Assembly (NCBI GenBank): GCA_050184295.1
Contig: JBFXAM010000001.1
Span: 62,001-126,000, forward strand
Direction of reading: 5' to 3'
Source: JBFXAM01 sp050184295
GTDB taxonomy: Bacteria; Planctomycetota; Phycisphaerae; UBA1845; Fen-1342
DNA: 64,000 bases
Positions 28,441 to 37,516 of this stretch are shown one piece after another. Below the pieces are notes generated by a model. The model made no database searches and had not been told where the DNA came from. It saw only the letters and a list, made by a program, of their open reading frames with translations. The translations under genes were made by a program, and so were the position numbers. Positions within the stretch are counted from its first letter, which is position 1. Each line of letters begins with the position of its first letter.

Positions 28441-28824
28441 TCACCGGTCGGCGCATTGCCGACCCTTCACGAATTCTTGGATACGCGCCGCGGTGTTGTC
28501 GAACAGGCTCGGCTCGTCGCCGCCGCAGAATCGAAACGCCAGCGGGTCGTCCTTGGTTTTATGGCCCGCGCGTTCCCCGGACGTCAGACGCGCGAACCGC
28601 TGGATGGGGAGTTTGTCGCCGGGAAGCGGAATTTCCGCCGAGAATACCGCGCCGGGCGCCAGTTCGCCGACCAAGTGGCGCGGCCGTGTCGTGGAGAATC
28701 CGGCCAGCGAGAGCGCCGCGAGCGGCAGGTCGTGCGACGCTCCGGTGCCGCTGGCGGGCGAGAGCCGGACGATGATCGGCGCCGCGGCGCGGTCCGATCG
28801 GGGTGACGAAGCGGGCGTCGACAT
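28441..28824 (-). CDS. Short degenerate PilZ-like protein
   Basis: The 127-residue product resembles the second half of a PilZ domain. It has a serine-glycine turn (LSLAGFS), the strand pattern LAPGAVFSAEIPLPGDKLPI, and a C-terminal helix near NTAARIQEFVKGRQ. It lacks any RxxxR motif, so it probably does not bind c-di-GMP, and may act as a partner subunit. The start at ATG 28824 follows a clear AGGAGG site. It heads the leftward PilZ trio. Family call is moderate because only half of the motif set is visible. Confidence 0.6.
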   Translation of the reverse strand: MSTPASSPRSDRAAAPIIVRLSPASGTGASHDLPLAALSLAGFSTTRPRHLVGELAPGAVFSAEIPLPGDKLPIQRFARLTSGERAGHKTKDDPLAFRFCGGDEPSLFDNTAARIQEFVKGRQCADR

Positions 28825-29345
28825 GGCGGGCGCCTCCTGGACACCAGTGCTTCGACGCGCCGGCGGTGCGACTTCATCTCGCGGCGCCAACCTCGTGGAC
28901 CGCGAACGCCGCTCGCGCCCCGCGGCTTACCGGCTCCGGAGTGGCGATATCGGATGCCGCGGTGCGCGTCCGAAAGGCTGGCGACGGGGGCGGGTCTTCG
29001 TTCGCCAATGCGCGGACCTGAGGCGGTCGCGGCGCGCTCGGCGGGTCGTCTGAAGCCCCCGTTGGTCATTTCCGGGCCGTCCATCCCATCAAAAAAAGTG
29101 CGCCGGCGCCGTCGCGTGGGCGCGGCCCCGAACGCGATAACGGCACGGTGCCGGTCTGCTTTTCGTGACGCGCGGCGTTTGCCATGACGCGGACGTGCGC
29201 TTCCGGTAAGCTTTTCGCTCGATCGGGTGCGGCGAGCGGGAAGAAGCCGGTCGATCGATCGGACACGCAGCGCCTGACGCGTGGAGCGTCCCGAGGGCCT
29301 ACCCACACCTGACTTGGCCGCAACGCCTGGCGCGGGGAACTGCGG
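28825..29345. other. Divergent intergenic region
   Basis: These 521 bp separate the leftward PilZ trio from the rightward phosphodiesterase operon and should hold both promoters. A short AT-rich patch (ATCAAAAAAAGTGCG, near 29089) stands out. No gene, hairpin with T-run or riboswitch is recognisable. Confidence 0.5.
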
Positions 29346-29825
29346 ATGCGAATCGGCGTCGTCTCGGACACCCACGATCGTCTGCCGACGCTCGAGCGGG
29401 CGCTCGCGATCCTGCGGCATCGGCGAATCGACGTCGTGCTCCACCCCGGCGACATCATCGCGCCCTTTGCCGCGCGCCGGCTCGCCGCGTTTGAGGGGCG
29501 GGTGTACGTTACGTACGGCAACAACGACGGCGAACGGGACGGGCTGCGGAGCGTGCTGCCTCAGATCCAGGATGGGCCGCTGATGCTGGAGCTGGGCGGG
29601 CGGCGGATTCTGATGCATCATTTCATCGATTGGTGCGCGCCCGACGACGTGGCTCGCGCCGACGTGGTGGTGACCGGGCACACGCACGAGGTGTGCATCG
29701 AGCGCCGGGACGGTCGCCTGTTTCTGAATCCCGGCGAATGCTGCGGGTGGGTGACGGGGCGCTGCACATTTGCAGTGCTCGACCCGACCACGCTTGAAAC
29801 CGAGCTGATCGAGGTGCCGACATGA
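29346..29825 (+). CDS. YfcE/MJ0936-type metallophosphoesterase
   Basis: The 159-residue enzyme has the complete dinuclear metal site of the YfcE/MJ0936 family: VVSDTHD (residues 5-11), HPGDII, YGNNDG, LMHHF and TGHTHE. These small cytoplasmic enzymes hydrolyse phosphodiester bonds; the natural substrate is usually undefined. Length fits the family. Its stop overlaps the ATG of the next gene (ATGA), so it is the first gene of a three-gene operon with the PEGA lipoprotein and a glycosyltransferase. Confidence 0.92.
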   Translation: MRIGVVSDTHDRLPTLERALAILRHRRIDVVLHPGDIIAPFAARRLAAFEGRVYVTYGNNDGERDGLRSVLPQIQDGPLMLELGGRRILMHHFIDWCAPDDVARADVVVTGHTHEVCIERRDGRLFLNPGECCGWVTGRCTFAVLDPTTLETELIEVPT

Positions 29826-30256
29826 ACCACGGCGGTCGAATCGCCTGCGGCGCGGCGGCGTGCATTGCCGTGGCGGCGATCATGAGCCTGACGGGCGGTT
29901 GCGTCGAGCGCATCGCCAAGATCGAGACGCAGCCGCCGGGCGCGATCGTGGTCATCAACGACGAGGAAGTCGGCGTCAGCCCGGTGACGTTCTCGTTTCT
30001 GTGGTACGGCGACTACGACATCGTCGTGCGCAAGGAAGGCTACGAGACGCTGAAGACGCATCACCGCATCGAAGCGCCTTGGTATCAGTATCCGCCGATC
30101 GACTTTGTGGTCGAGACCCTGATCCCCGCGACCCTTCGCGACCAGCGCACGCTGCCGACGCTGCGACTGACGCCTTTGGAGCGCCCCTCGAACGAGGCGC
30201 TGGTGGAGCGCGCCGACGAGCTCCGGCAGCGGGCGCTCTATCAAGGCGGCCCGTAG
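29822..30256 (+). CDS. PEGA-domain lipoprotein
   Basis: The 144-residue product has a lipoprotein signal peptide ending in LTGGC (Cys about residue 26). A PEGA repeat follows, with the typical pattern IETQPPGAIVVINDEEVG, then PVTF and KEGYE. PEGA domains are surface or periplasmic beta-sandwich modules of unclear ligand. The C-terminal 60 residues are charged and helical. Translationally coupled to the upstream phosphodiesterase and 16 bases before the GT4 gene. Confidence 0.85.
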   Translation: MNHGGRIACGAAACIAVAAIMSLTGGCVERIAKIETQPPGAIVVINDEEVGVSPVTFSFLWYGDYDIVVRKEGYETLKTHHRIEAPWYQYPPIDFVVETLIPATLRDQRTLPTLRLTPLERPSNEALVERADELRQRALYQGGP

Positions 30257-30272
30257 CGCCGGAGCGCGAGCG

Positions 30273-31541
30273 TTGCCAGATCGCGTCCGGGTCATTGTCA
30301 ACGACCGCCCGCTGCGCCAGACGCTGACGGGCGTCGGGCACTACATCCGACAGTTGCTCCTCGCGCTCGACGAGCCAGAACTCGGCGTCGACGCCGCCCC
30401 GTTTTTCTACACCCACCTCTCGCGCCGCGACTGGCGCCGGGCGAGCGACGCCGCCGCCCCGACGCACGGGGTCGCGGCGGCGTCGGCTCGCCCGGACGCG
30501 GACACGGATGCGACTGCCGGCGGAGCGCGAGCGGCTCCCGTTGCGGGAGACGCGCCGGGCCCCGCGCGCCTGTCGCGAAGCGGCGCCGCGCTCGGACACT
30601 CGCGCAAGCCCTGGTGGTTGCGGCGGATGATGCACGGCGCGTATGCGGGCGTGTTTCGCGCGCTGGCGCGACGCTACGCGGTATACCACGAGCCGAATCA
30701 CATTCCGATGCCGTCGCGGCTGGCGACCGTGACGACCGTGCATGATCTGTCTGTGCTCGAACACCCCGAGTGGCATCCGCTCGACCGCGTGAAGTGGTAC
30801 GAGGCGGAGTTCGCGGCGGGCGTGCGGCAGACGCGGCACTTCCTGGCGGCGTCGGAATTCACGAAGCGGCGCATGGTCGAGCGCCTCGCGCTGCCGGCCG
30901 ACCGTATCACCGTGACGCTCCAGGCGGCGCGACCGGCGTTCTGCGTCCCGCCACGCGCGCAAGTGAGAGCCGCCCTCGCGGCGCTCGGCGCACCGGCGGA
31001 CGCGTTTCTTTACGTCGGTACGCTTGAGCCACGCAAAAACGTCGCGGGCCTGCTCGATGCGTATTCGCGCCTGCCGGCGCCGCTCCGTCGGCGGCACCCG
31101 CTCCTGCTGATCGGCGCGTGGGGCTGGAAGCACGACGCGCTGCGCGCGAAACTCGCGCAGCGCGGCGTCGCCGACGACGTGCGTTTGCTCGGATACATGG
31201 ACGACGCCAACCTCGCGTGTCTCTACGCGAGCTGCCGGGCCTTCGTCTGGCCCACGCTTTACGAGGGCTTCGGGCTGCCGCCGCTGGAAGCGATGGCGTG
31301 CGGCGCTCCGGTCGTCGTGTCCGATGTGGCGTCGCTCCCGGAGGTGGTGGGCGACGCCGGCGTGCGCCATTCGCCGAACGATGTCGAGAGTTGGACGCGG
31401 GCGCTGCACCAGTTGGCGGAGGACGACGCGTGGCGCGGCGAACTCGCGCGGCGCGGCCTGGCGCGTGCGGCGGAGTTCACCTGGGCGCGCTGCGCGCGCG
31501 AGACGGCCGCCGTGTATCGGGCGGTCGCGGCGTCGCGCTAG
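30273..31541 (+). CDS. GT4 family glycosyltransferase
   Basis: The 422-residue GT-B fold enzyme shows the GT4 donor-binding signatures [16 protein letters not shown] and [18 protein letters not shown] with the E-x7-E motif, and VGDAG after it. A low-complexity alanine-rich insert lies near residues 50-100. Its start is TTG 30273; family similarity begins within five residues ([18 protein letters not shown]), so the start is supported. It is last in the operon with phosphodiesterase and PEGA lipoprotein and probably adds hexose to a surface glycan. Confidence 0.88.
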   Translation: MPDRVRVIVNDRPLRQTLTGVGHYIRQLLLALDEPELGVDAAPFFYTHLSRRDWRRASDAAAPTHGVAAASARPDADTDATAGGARAAPVAGDAPGPARLSRSGAALGHSRKPWWLRRMMHGAYAGVFRALARRYAVYHEPNHIPMPSRLATVTTVHDLSVLEHPEWHPLDRVKWYEAEFAAGVRQTRHFLAASEFTKRRMVERLALPADRITVTLQAARPAFCVPPRAQVRAALAALGAPADAFLYVGTLEPRKNVAGLLDAYSRLPAPLRRRHPLLLIGAWGWKHDALRAKLAQRGVADDVRLLGYMDDANLACLYASCRAFVWPTLYEGFGLPPLEAMACGAPVVVSDVASLPEVVGDAGVRHSPNDVESWTRALHQLAEDDAWRGELARRGLARAAEFTWARCARETAAVYRAVAASR

Positions 31542-31623
31542 CGTCATCGCCGCAGCGGTCGAACTTGCGTTCTCCACGGCGTGCCTAAATTTTGATCGAG
31601 ATATGCGGAGCGCGCCGTTGAGC

Positions 31624-31641
31624 CGCGGGCTTCAGCCCGCG
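31624..31641. repeat. Short REP-like hairpin after the GT4 gene
   Basis: CGCGGGC and GCCCGCG form a 7-bp stem with a TTCA loop, 83 bases after the GT4 stop and before the oxyR remnant. No T-run follows. It may serve as a weak bidirectional terminator or be a dispersed palindrome. Confidence 0.45.
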
Positions 31642-31685
31642 CGGATGTGTGTGACGTGGTGCGCCGCGGCATCGAGAATCGCGAT

Positions 31686-32111
31686 TCAGGCGCCGTCGGT
31701 GCGGTGAACACCGCGCCGCAGGTCGTCGCGCAGCAGCTCGACCAGCGCGCGGCTGAGCTGCGAGCGCGTGCGGTCGACGCGATAGGCGGCGGCGATTTCG
31801 CGTGTGGGTCCGTCGCGGCCGAGCGCGACGTAGCGGCGGCGTTTCGAGCGGTCGGCGCTCGCGCACATCTCCGGGACGATCGAGATTCCCAGATTCAGGC
31901 CGACGAGCTCGAGCGCGGTCGCGAGTTGCGTGGAGCGGCAGACGATCCGGCGGCGCAGGCTGCGTGCGGCGCAGAACACCTCGATCTGCTGGCTCAGGCA
32001 GTGCATCTCGTGGACGACGACGGCGGGCTGGTCCTGAAGCTCGGCCAGCGATGGTGCTGCACGCTTGCGCACAATCGGCGCGCCGCGGGCGGCCACCAGC
32101 AGCAGGCGCTC
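31686..32111 (-). pseudogene. oxyR: oxyR remnant: C-terminal half of a LysR-type regulator
   Basis: The reverse strand encodes about 140 residues of an OxyR effector domain, ending at a normal stop at 31686. The redox pair is recognisable: Cys in MHCLSQQ and Cys in VFC are 9 residues apart, exactly the spacing of the two redox cysteines of E. coli OxyR. GLNLGISIVPEM follows, as in LysR family dimer domains. Similarity starts at about ERLLLVAARGAPIV (near 32111). The helix-turn-helix and the first half of the effector domain, about 165 residues, are missing. In their place, the strand runs antisense into the catalase gene. No frameshift is seen, so the loss appears recent or artificial. Confidence 0.78.
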
Positions 32112-32138
32112 GCGGCGGGCCCGCGCGGGCCGCTGCTC

Positions 32139-33524
32139 ATGCAGGACGTGCAGTTGCTGGAGCAGATGCAGCACGTCAACCGCGAGCGCATCCCCGAGCG
32201 CGTCGTGCACGCCAAGGGCTCCGGCGCCCACGGCACCTTCACCGTCACGCACGATGTGTCGCGCTACACCAAGGCCGAGTTTCTCGCGAGAGTCGCCCAG
32301 CAGACGCCGGTGCTGGCGCGCTTCTCCACCGTCGCGGGCGAACGCGGCGTCGCCGACGCCGAGCGCGACGTGCGCGGGTTCGCCCTGAAGTTCTACACCG
32401 CGCAGGGAAACTGGGACATGGTCGGCAACAACACGCCCGTGTTCTTCGTGCGCGATCCGTACAAGTTCCAGATGTTCATCCACACCCAGAAGCGCGACCC
32501 GAAGACCAACCTGCGGTGCATGGACATGCAGTGGGACTTCTGGTCGCTCTGCCCCGAGTCGCTCCACCAGGTCACCATCCTCTTCTCCGACCGCGGGCTG
32601 CCCCAGGGTTATCGTTTCATGAACGGCTACGGCAGTCACACCTACGCGCTCATCGACGCAAAGGGCGAACGCGTCTGGTGCAAGTTCCACTTCAAGACGA
32701 TGCAGGGCATCCGGAACTACGACGACCTCGAGGCAGCGCGACGGGTCGGCGCCGACCGCGAGACCCACCAGCGCGACCTGTACGACGCGATCGCGCGCGG
32801 CGAACACCCGCGCTGGCGCTTTTGCATTCAGGTCATGACGCCGAAGCAGGCCGAGCAGTTTCGCTGGAACCCGTTCGACCTCACGAAGGTCTGGCCGCAC
32901 GCGGAGTTTCCGCTGATCGACGTCGGCGTGCTCGAGCTGAATCGCAATCCCGACAACCGCTTCGCCGAGGTCGAGCAGGCCGCGTTCAACCCGAGCTCGT
33001 TTGTGCCGGGTGTCGGGCCCAGCCCGGACAAGATGCTCCAGGCACGGCTGATGAGCTACCAGGACACCCATCTCTACCGCCTCGGCGTCAACGACCGCGA
33101 GATTCCCGTCAACAAGCCGCGCTGCCCCGTGGTGAACTACCAGCGCGACGGGGCCATGGCCTCGGCCGCCGCGTACGCCGGAAGGCCGAACTACTGGCCG
33201 AACTCGATTGCGGGTGCGCCGGAGCCGGACGCGCAGTTCAAGGATCCGGCTTGGAAGCTGAGCGAGACCGTCGTCGATCGTTTCGATTCGACGGCGGATC
33301 ACGACGACTACACGCAAGCCGGGAATCTGTATCGGCTGTTTGACGATGCGCACCGGGATCGACTGGCGCGGCGGATCGCGGGCGTGCTCGGGCAGGCGCG
33401 CCCGGAGGTGCAGATGCGCCAGCTTTGTCACTTCTTCCGCGCGGACGCCGACCATGGGCGGCGCGTGGCGGAGAAGCTGGGTGTGAACGTCGATCAGTTC
33501 ATGGAGAAAGCCGGGGCGCGCTGA
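32139..33524 (+). CDS. katA: Heme catalase, N-terminus truncated by junction with oxyR
   Basis: The product is a small-subunit heme catalase decomposing hydrogen peroxide. Catalytic His is in RVVHAKGSGAHGTF, the distal Asn in GNWDMVGNNTPVFF, and the heme-ligand Tyr in RLMSYQDTHLYRLG. Family similarity begins upstream of the first ATG, at about 32097 (QQQALAAGPRGPLL), but the usual first 15-20 codons with a real start are absent. Instead the frame continues into oxyR antisense sequence. Translation could start at ATG 32139 (461 residues; no good ribosome site) or at GTG 32001 or 32010. All catalytic residues are kept after ATG 32139. Normally katA and oxyR are divergent with a shared promoter; that promoter is gone here. 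Confidence 0.88.
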   Translation: MQDVQLLEQMQHVNRERIPERVVHAKGSGAHGTFTVTHDVSRYTKAEFLARVAQQTPVLARFSTVAGERGVADAERDVRGFALKFYTAQGNWDMVGNNTPVFFVRDPYKFQMFIHTQKRDPKTNLRCMDMQWDFWSLCPESLHQVTILFSDRGLPQGYRFMNGYGSHTYALIDAKGERVWCKFHFKTMQGIRNYDDLEAARRVGADRETHQRDLYDAIARGEHPRWRFCIQVMTPKQAEQFRWNPFDLTKVWPHAEFPLIDVGVLELNRNPDNRFAEVEQAAFNPSSFVPGVGPSPDKMLQARLMSYQDTHLYRLGVNDREIPVNKPRCPVVNYQRDGAMASAAAYAGRPNYWPNSIAGAPEPDAQFKDPAWKLSETVVDRFDSTADHDDYTQAGNLYRLFDDAHRDRLARRIAGVLGQARPEVQMRQLCHFFRADADHGRRVAEKLGVNVDQFMEKAGAR

Positions 33525-33540
33525 GCCGCGCGGCCCCGGC
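33510..33540. terminator. Hairpin between convergent katA and metalloprotease genes
   Basis: GCCGGGGC and GCCCCGGC form a stem extended by GCGC pairing, spanning the catalase stop codon. It lies 11 bases before the end of the opposite gene. There is no T-run on either side, so a factor-independent role is uncertain. Confidence 0.35.
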
Positions 33541-33551
33541 GCGACATCGCG

Positions 33552-36500
33552 TTACTGCGTCACCAGCGCCACGAACGGATCGATGTCAAAGTTGTCGACC
33601 GCGCCGTCGATGTTCACGTCGGCGAGGTTGCGGTCGCAGCCCGGGTACAGCGTCGCATAGCCGGCCGGGTCGAGCAGCGCGACCAGAAACGCGTCGATGT
33701 CGAAGTTGTCGATCGAACCGTCGCAGTTGCAGTCGCCGCGCGCGTACAGCGGATTGACCGTGAGCGCGGCGGCGGCGCTGATCGTGGAGCCGCAACCGTT
33801 GCTCACGACGACATCATACGATCCGGCGTCGGCGGCGAGCAGGCCGCTGATGGTCAGCGACGTCGCGGTCGCGCCGCTGATGCGGGCGTCGTCGGCGAGC
33901 GCTGCGCCGTTGCGGCGCCACTGGTACGAGAGCGGGGCGAGCCCGCTCGCACTGACCGAGAATGTGACCGACTGTCCGACCTGACGCGTGGCGTCGGCAG
34001 GCGGCGTCGTGATCACCGGCGGCGGCGTCCCTTCGAATTCGAATGCGCCGCTGTCGACCGGCGGCGTGCCGATGCCCGTGTTGTTGGTGGCGCAGTCGTC
34101 GACGAGCCGCGGCGCACCGGCAAAGTCCAGCGGGAGCGGCTCGGCGGTGTTGCCGTCGCCGTCGAGATCGGCGGCGTCGGCGGGCAGGTCCGAGTTGCGC
34201 GCGCGGTCGATCGCCGGCGAACCCGGCGACAGGCGCAGGTCGTCGTCGGCCGTCCCGACCAGGTTATCCGCGCCGTCCGCGTCGACGAACAGGGGATTGA
34301 CGTTGGCGTTTCCCGTGCCGGTGAAGCCGCCTTGAACCACGCTGTACGTGACGGTCGGGGCGGTGTTGGCGGTCGAAATCTGCGTGCCTCCGGGAGCCGT
34401 ATTGCCCCACATTGCGCAGTTGCGGATGTTCTTGACCGTCGATCCGCTCGTTCGCACTCCCCCGCCGGCCTGTCCCGCGCTGTTGCCGCTGAACGTGGAG
34501 TTGACCAGCGTGAGCACGGCGCCGGCCGCCGTCAGCCCGCCGCCCACGCCACCCGTGCCGGTCGCGCGATTGCCGGAGAACACGCCGTTGGCGACAGTGA
34601 GGTTGGTACTCCCGTCGGCGTAGACGCCGCCGCCGTCGTCGGTGGAGGTGTTCCCCGCAAAGGATGAGCTCAGCACGAGCACGCTCCCACCGCCGCCGGA
34701 GCGGATCGCGCCGCCGTCGCTGCCGGACGTGTTCACGAGGAATGTTCCGCGCACGATACGGACATTGCCGGCGCCGGTGTAAATGGCTCCGCCGCCGTTG
34801 ACGGCGTTGGTGCTGGGCGCGGCGTTCGCCGAGAACGAGCAGTCGCCAACGGTGATGGTCGCGTTGCCATCGATCTTTGCTGCGCCGCCCCGCTCGCCGC
34901 TCGTGTTGTTGTTAAAGGCGCATGCGGTGACGGTCGCGGTCCCGCCGCTGACGAAAAGGCCACCGCCGCCGGTCGCGGTCGCCGCGTTATCGCGGAATGA
35001 GCAACCGGTGAGCGTGGTCCCGGTGCTGGCGAGCAAAGCGGCGCCGCCGCCGCTGTTCGCGGCCGCGTTGTACTCAAACACGCAGTTGGCGATGGTGGGA
35101 CCGCCGTCATTCACGAACAATCCGCCGCCGTTGCTGCGTGGGTCGCCGCCGCCGGGGTTCAGGTTGGCGTTGCCGCCGCGGATGACAAAGCCATCGAGCA
35201 CGGCAGTCGCGTTGGTGCCGCTGCCGGTGACAACCTGGTAGCTGTTCTCGCCGTTATTGGTGAGTCCCGCGTCGTCGCCGGCGAGGTCGCCGCTCAGGAC
35301 AGTGAGGTTGACGAGTGGGTTCCGCTGCGCGGGGAGCGATTCGTTGCCTGCGAAACCGCCCAGAATAGCGACACCGCTCCGGAGTTGAATCGTCGCCGCG
35401 CGGTCGCTGCCCGGGGTCGGCTTGTAGACGCCCGCCGCAACCCACACTTCACTCACGCCGGGGCACAGGCTCGCGACGGCGAGGGCGCTGTTCAGGTCGG
35501 TCATGGCGTTGGCCCACGAAGCGCCGTCGCCGGCGCCGGTGGCGTCCCGCTTCACGAACAGCACTTCGTTGGCGGTGCAGATGGTGAGCGTCGCGGACGC
35601 GCTGGTGAAACTGTCGCAGAAGTTCGTCGCCACGCAGTCGTAGACGCCGGTGTCGCCGACCTGGACCGTGTGGATGGTCATCGTGCCGGTCTGGCTGTTG
35701 ATGATCCGGCCGTCGTCGGCCAGCGGGACGCCGTTTCGCCGCCACTGGTACGAGACGGGCCCGGCGCCGGTGACGACCACCTGGAGCGTGAAGTCCTGCC
35801 CGGGGCTGAGCACGGCGCTGTCGGGCTGGTCGCTGAATTCGATTTCGGCGCGAATGTTGCACGACGTCTCCGTGAATCCGAGCGTCGGCAGCATGTACTC
35901 ATCGATCGAGCGCGGGTGGAATTCCATGCGCACGTTTGCCATCCCGCCCGGGCACTGGTGGCAGTAGCTCATGATGGTGGCGTTCGGAACCACGCTGCAA
36001 TCGCCGCCGGCGCAGTTGTCGACGCGCGGCGACATGTCGTGGGTGTGCGGGGCTCCGAAGTTGTGTCCGATTTCGTGCGACACAACCATCAAATCCCAAT
36101 TCTGCGAGTGGTTGTGTTGGATCGGATAGGGAAAGCTGCCGCGCATGTTCGCGGAGAGCCCGTAGCCGTTGCCCCCGCAGATGGCGTTGAGATACGCAAC
36201 GCCGCCGCCGAGCGTGCGCCCGGAAATGAAATGGGCAAGATGGCGGCCGACGTGGCCCATGTTGGCGGACCAGTAGTTTTGGAACTGGGTGAGCTGCGCC
36301 GAGGTCGAGGACGCGTTCCAGGGATCGTTGGACGTGGTCCACAGGCGCGAGTAGACGACGACGATGCGCGTGTTCAGATCGCGCGTATAGATCTCCGACA
36401 CGGCGCCGAACAGCGTTTCGAGATACGCATTGGCCGCGCCTTCGCTGCCCGCAAACAGCCCGAGATACTCAAAATCCGTGTCGACCGCGACCCACACGCG

Positions 36501-37142
36501 CCGGCAGGGCACCGACGTTCCGGCGACTCCGCCGCCGTTCACGTCCAGCGGACCCGCCGGCAGCGTCTGGAGCGCATTGGCGAGCAGCTCGTCGAAGGCG
36601 CAGCGATACTCCGCCCATACGATCGCGTCCTCGGGCATGCGCGCAAGGTTGATGCTCAGCGCGGGAAGCCCCGATTCCGCCGGGCCGCTCGAGATCAGCA
36701 CAAACTCCCGCCCATCGTCCACAAAACCGTACACCCCGTAAGGCGAGACGCTCACGAACGCGCGACCGCGAACACTGCCCGCGACCGGGCCGCCGAAGAG
36801 TGCGACCGGCGGGGACGCGAGCATCCGCTCGCCGCCGCCATCCGACGCTGTCCGCAACGCATCGGGTGCGAACGCGTGCACGCGCGGCAGATCGAGAGAG
36901 ACGCGCAGGCCCCCGCCGAGCGAAAGATCGCCCAGCATCAGCCGGGGGCTGTCCGCGAGCGCCGCGTATGCGTCTACGTTGATCGGAAAGCTCGCCGTGA
37001 AAGCACTTTCGGAAGCGGTTACGGGCGTGGGTGCGGACGCCGGCGACCAACCTTGCGCCCAACCGACTGTCCAAACAGGAACGGCAGAGCAAAACAGGAC
37101 GAGCACGACGGCCTTACGGGTGGTCGGAATACCCGATGCCAT
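33552..37142 (-). CDS. Giant secreted zinc metalloprotease with Ig, beta-helix and dockerin-like domains
   Basis: The 1196-residue exported protein starts at ATG 37142 behind AGGAG, with a signal peptide to about residue 29. A reprolysin/M12B-like zincin domain occupies about 210-440, with the site HEIGHNFGAPH at residues 356-366 and a later SYCH Met-turn-like segment. An Ig-like domain (about 455-540, YQWRRNGVPLADDGR) is followed by a parallel beta-helix of about 380 residues made of GGG-F/N repeats, like Pmp-type repeats. A second Ig-like domain (about 1040-1130) and two dockerin-like calcium loops (DNFDIDAF, DNFDIDPF) end it. Likely a surface or extracellular protease; target unknown. Confidence 0.87.
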   Translation of the reverse strand: MASGIPTTRKAVVLVLFCSAVPVWTVGWAQGWSPASAPTPVTASESAFTASFPINVDAYAALADSPRLMLGDLSLGGGLRVSLDLPRVHAFAPDALRTASDGGGERMLASPPVALFGGPVAGSVRGRAFVSVSPYGVYGFVDDGREFVLISSGPAESGLPALSINLARMPEDAIVWAEYRCAFDELLANALQTLPAGPLDVNGGGVAGTSVPCRRVWVAVDTDFEYLGLFAGSEGAANAYLETLFGAVSEIYTRDLNTRIVVVYSRLWTTSNDPWNASSTSAQLTQFQNYWSANMGHVGRHLAHFISGRTLGGGVAYLNAICGGNGYGLSANMRGSFPYPIQHNHSQNWDLMVVSHEIGHNFGAPHTHDMSPRVDNCAGGDCSVVPNATIMSYCHQCPGGMANVRMEFHPRSIDEYMLPTLGFTETSCNIRAEIEFSDQPDSAVLSPGQDFTLQVVVTGAGPVSYQWRRNGVPLADDGRIINSQTGTMTIHTVQVGDTGVYDCVATNFCDSFTSASATLTICTANEVLFVKRDATGAGDGASWANAMTDLNSALAVASLCPGVSEVWVAAGVYKPTPGSDRAATIQLRSGVAILGGFAGNESLPAQRNPLVNLTVLSGDLAGDDAGLTNNGENSYQVVTGSGTNATAVLDGFVIRGGNANLNPGGGDPRSNGGGLFVNDGGPTIANCVFEYNAAANSGGGAALLASTGTTLTGCSFRDNAATATGGGGLFVSGGTATVTACAFNNNTSGERGGAAKIDGNATITVGDCSFSANAAPSTNAVNGGGAIYTGAGNVRIVRGTFLVNTSGSDGGAIRSGGGGSVLVLSSSFAGNTSTDDGGGVYADGSTNLTVANGVFSGNRATGTGGVGGGLTAAGAVLTLVNSTFSGNSAGQAGGGVRTSGSTVKNIRNCAMWGNTAPGGTQISTANTAPTVTYSVVQGGFTGTGNANVNPLFVDADGADNLVGTADDDLRLSPGSPAIDRARNSDLPADAADLDGDGNTAEPLPLDFAGAPRLVDDCATNNTGIGTPPVDSGAFEFEGTPPPVITTPPADATRQVGQSVTFSVSASGLAPLSYQWRRNGAALADDARISGATATSLTISGLLAADAGSYDVVVSNGCGSTISAAAALTVNPLYARGDCNCDGSIDNFDIDAFLVALLDPAGYATLYPGCDRNLADVNIDGAVDNFDIDPFVALVTQ

Positions 37143-37516
37143 GGGTTGAGACTCCTGGTGGAGAGAACAGAGACCGATAACCGGCGAAACGGCGAGATTC
37201 GCCCAGCGCGTGCCGGCAAGCGCCCAGCATACCTTTGCGGACGCGAGATTTGAAGCAAACTTCGCTCTCCCGGGTCGTGCGCCGAGGTTCGACGGGCGAT
37301 GTAAGCGGCCCGCACGGTGCTCGGACGCTGCGAAATCGCTCGTTTCGATTCTGCGGCGCTCGACGTACCGAACGTCCGCGCGGGCTGAAAACGGCGGCTC
37401 GTTGGAGCGCTGCACGTTCGTAGATCGCGCTTCTGCATCGGGACGCCGCGAGTGTCGCGAGTATGATGAATAAAGGCCCGGCGGGCGTCGTCCCAGACCG
37501 CGAGAGGAGTATTTCC
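37143..37516. other. Divergent intergenic region
   Basis: These 374 bp lie between the metalloprotease and the tyrosine-rich protein genes. A TATGAT hexamer near 37461, about 55 bases before ATG 37517, could be a -10 element, but no good -35 accompanies it. No gene is supportable here. Confidence 0.45.

Noticed and set aside
31647..32096. An extended catalase N-terminus upstream of 32097
   Set aside because: This stretch has no catalase similarity and is the exact antisense of OxyR codons with conserved redox cysteines.
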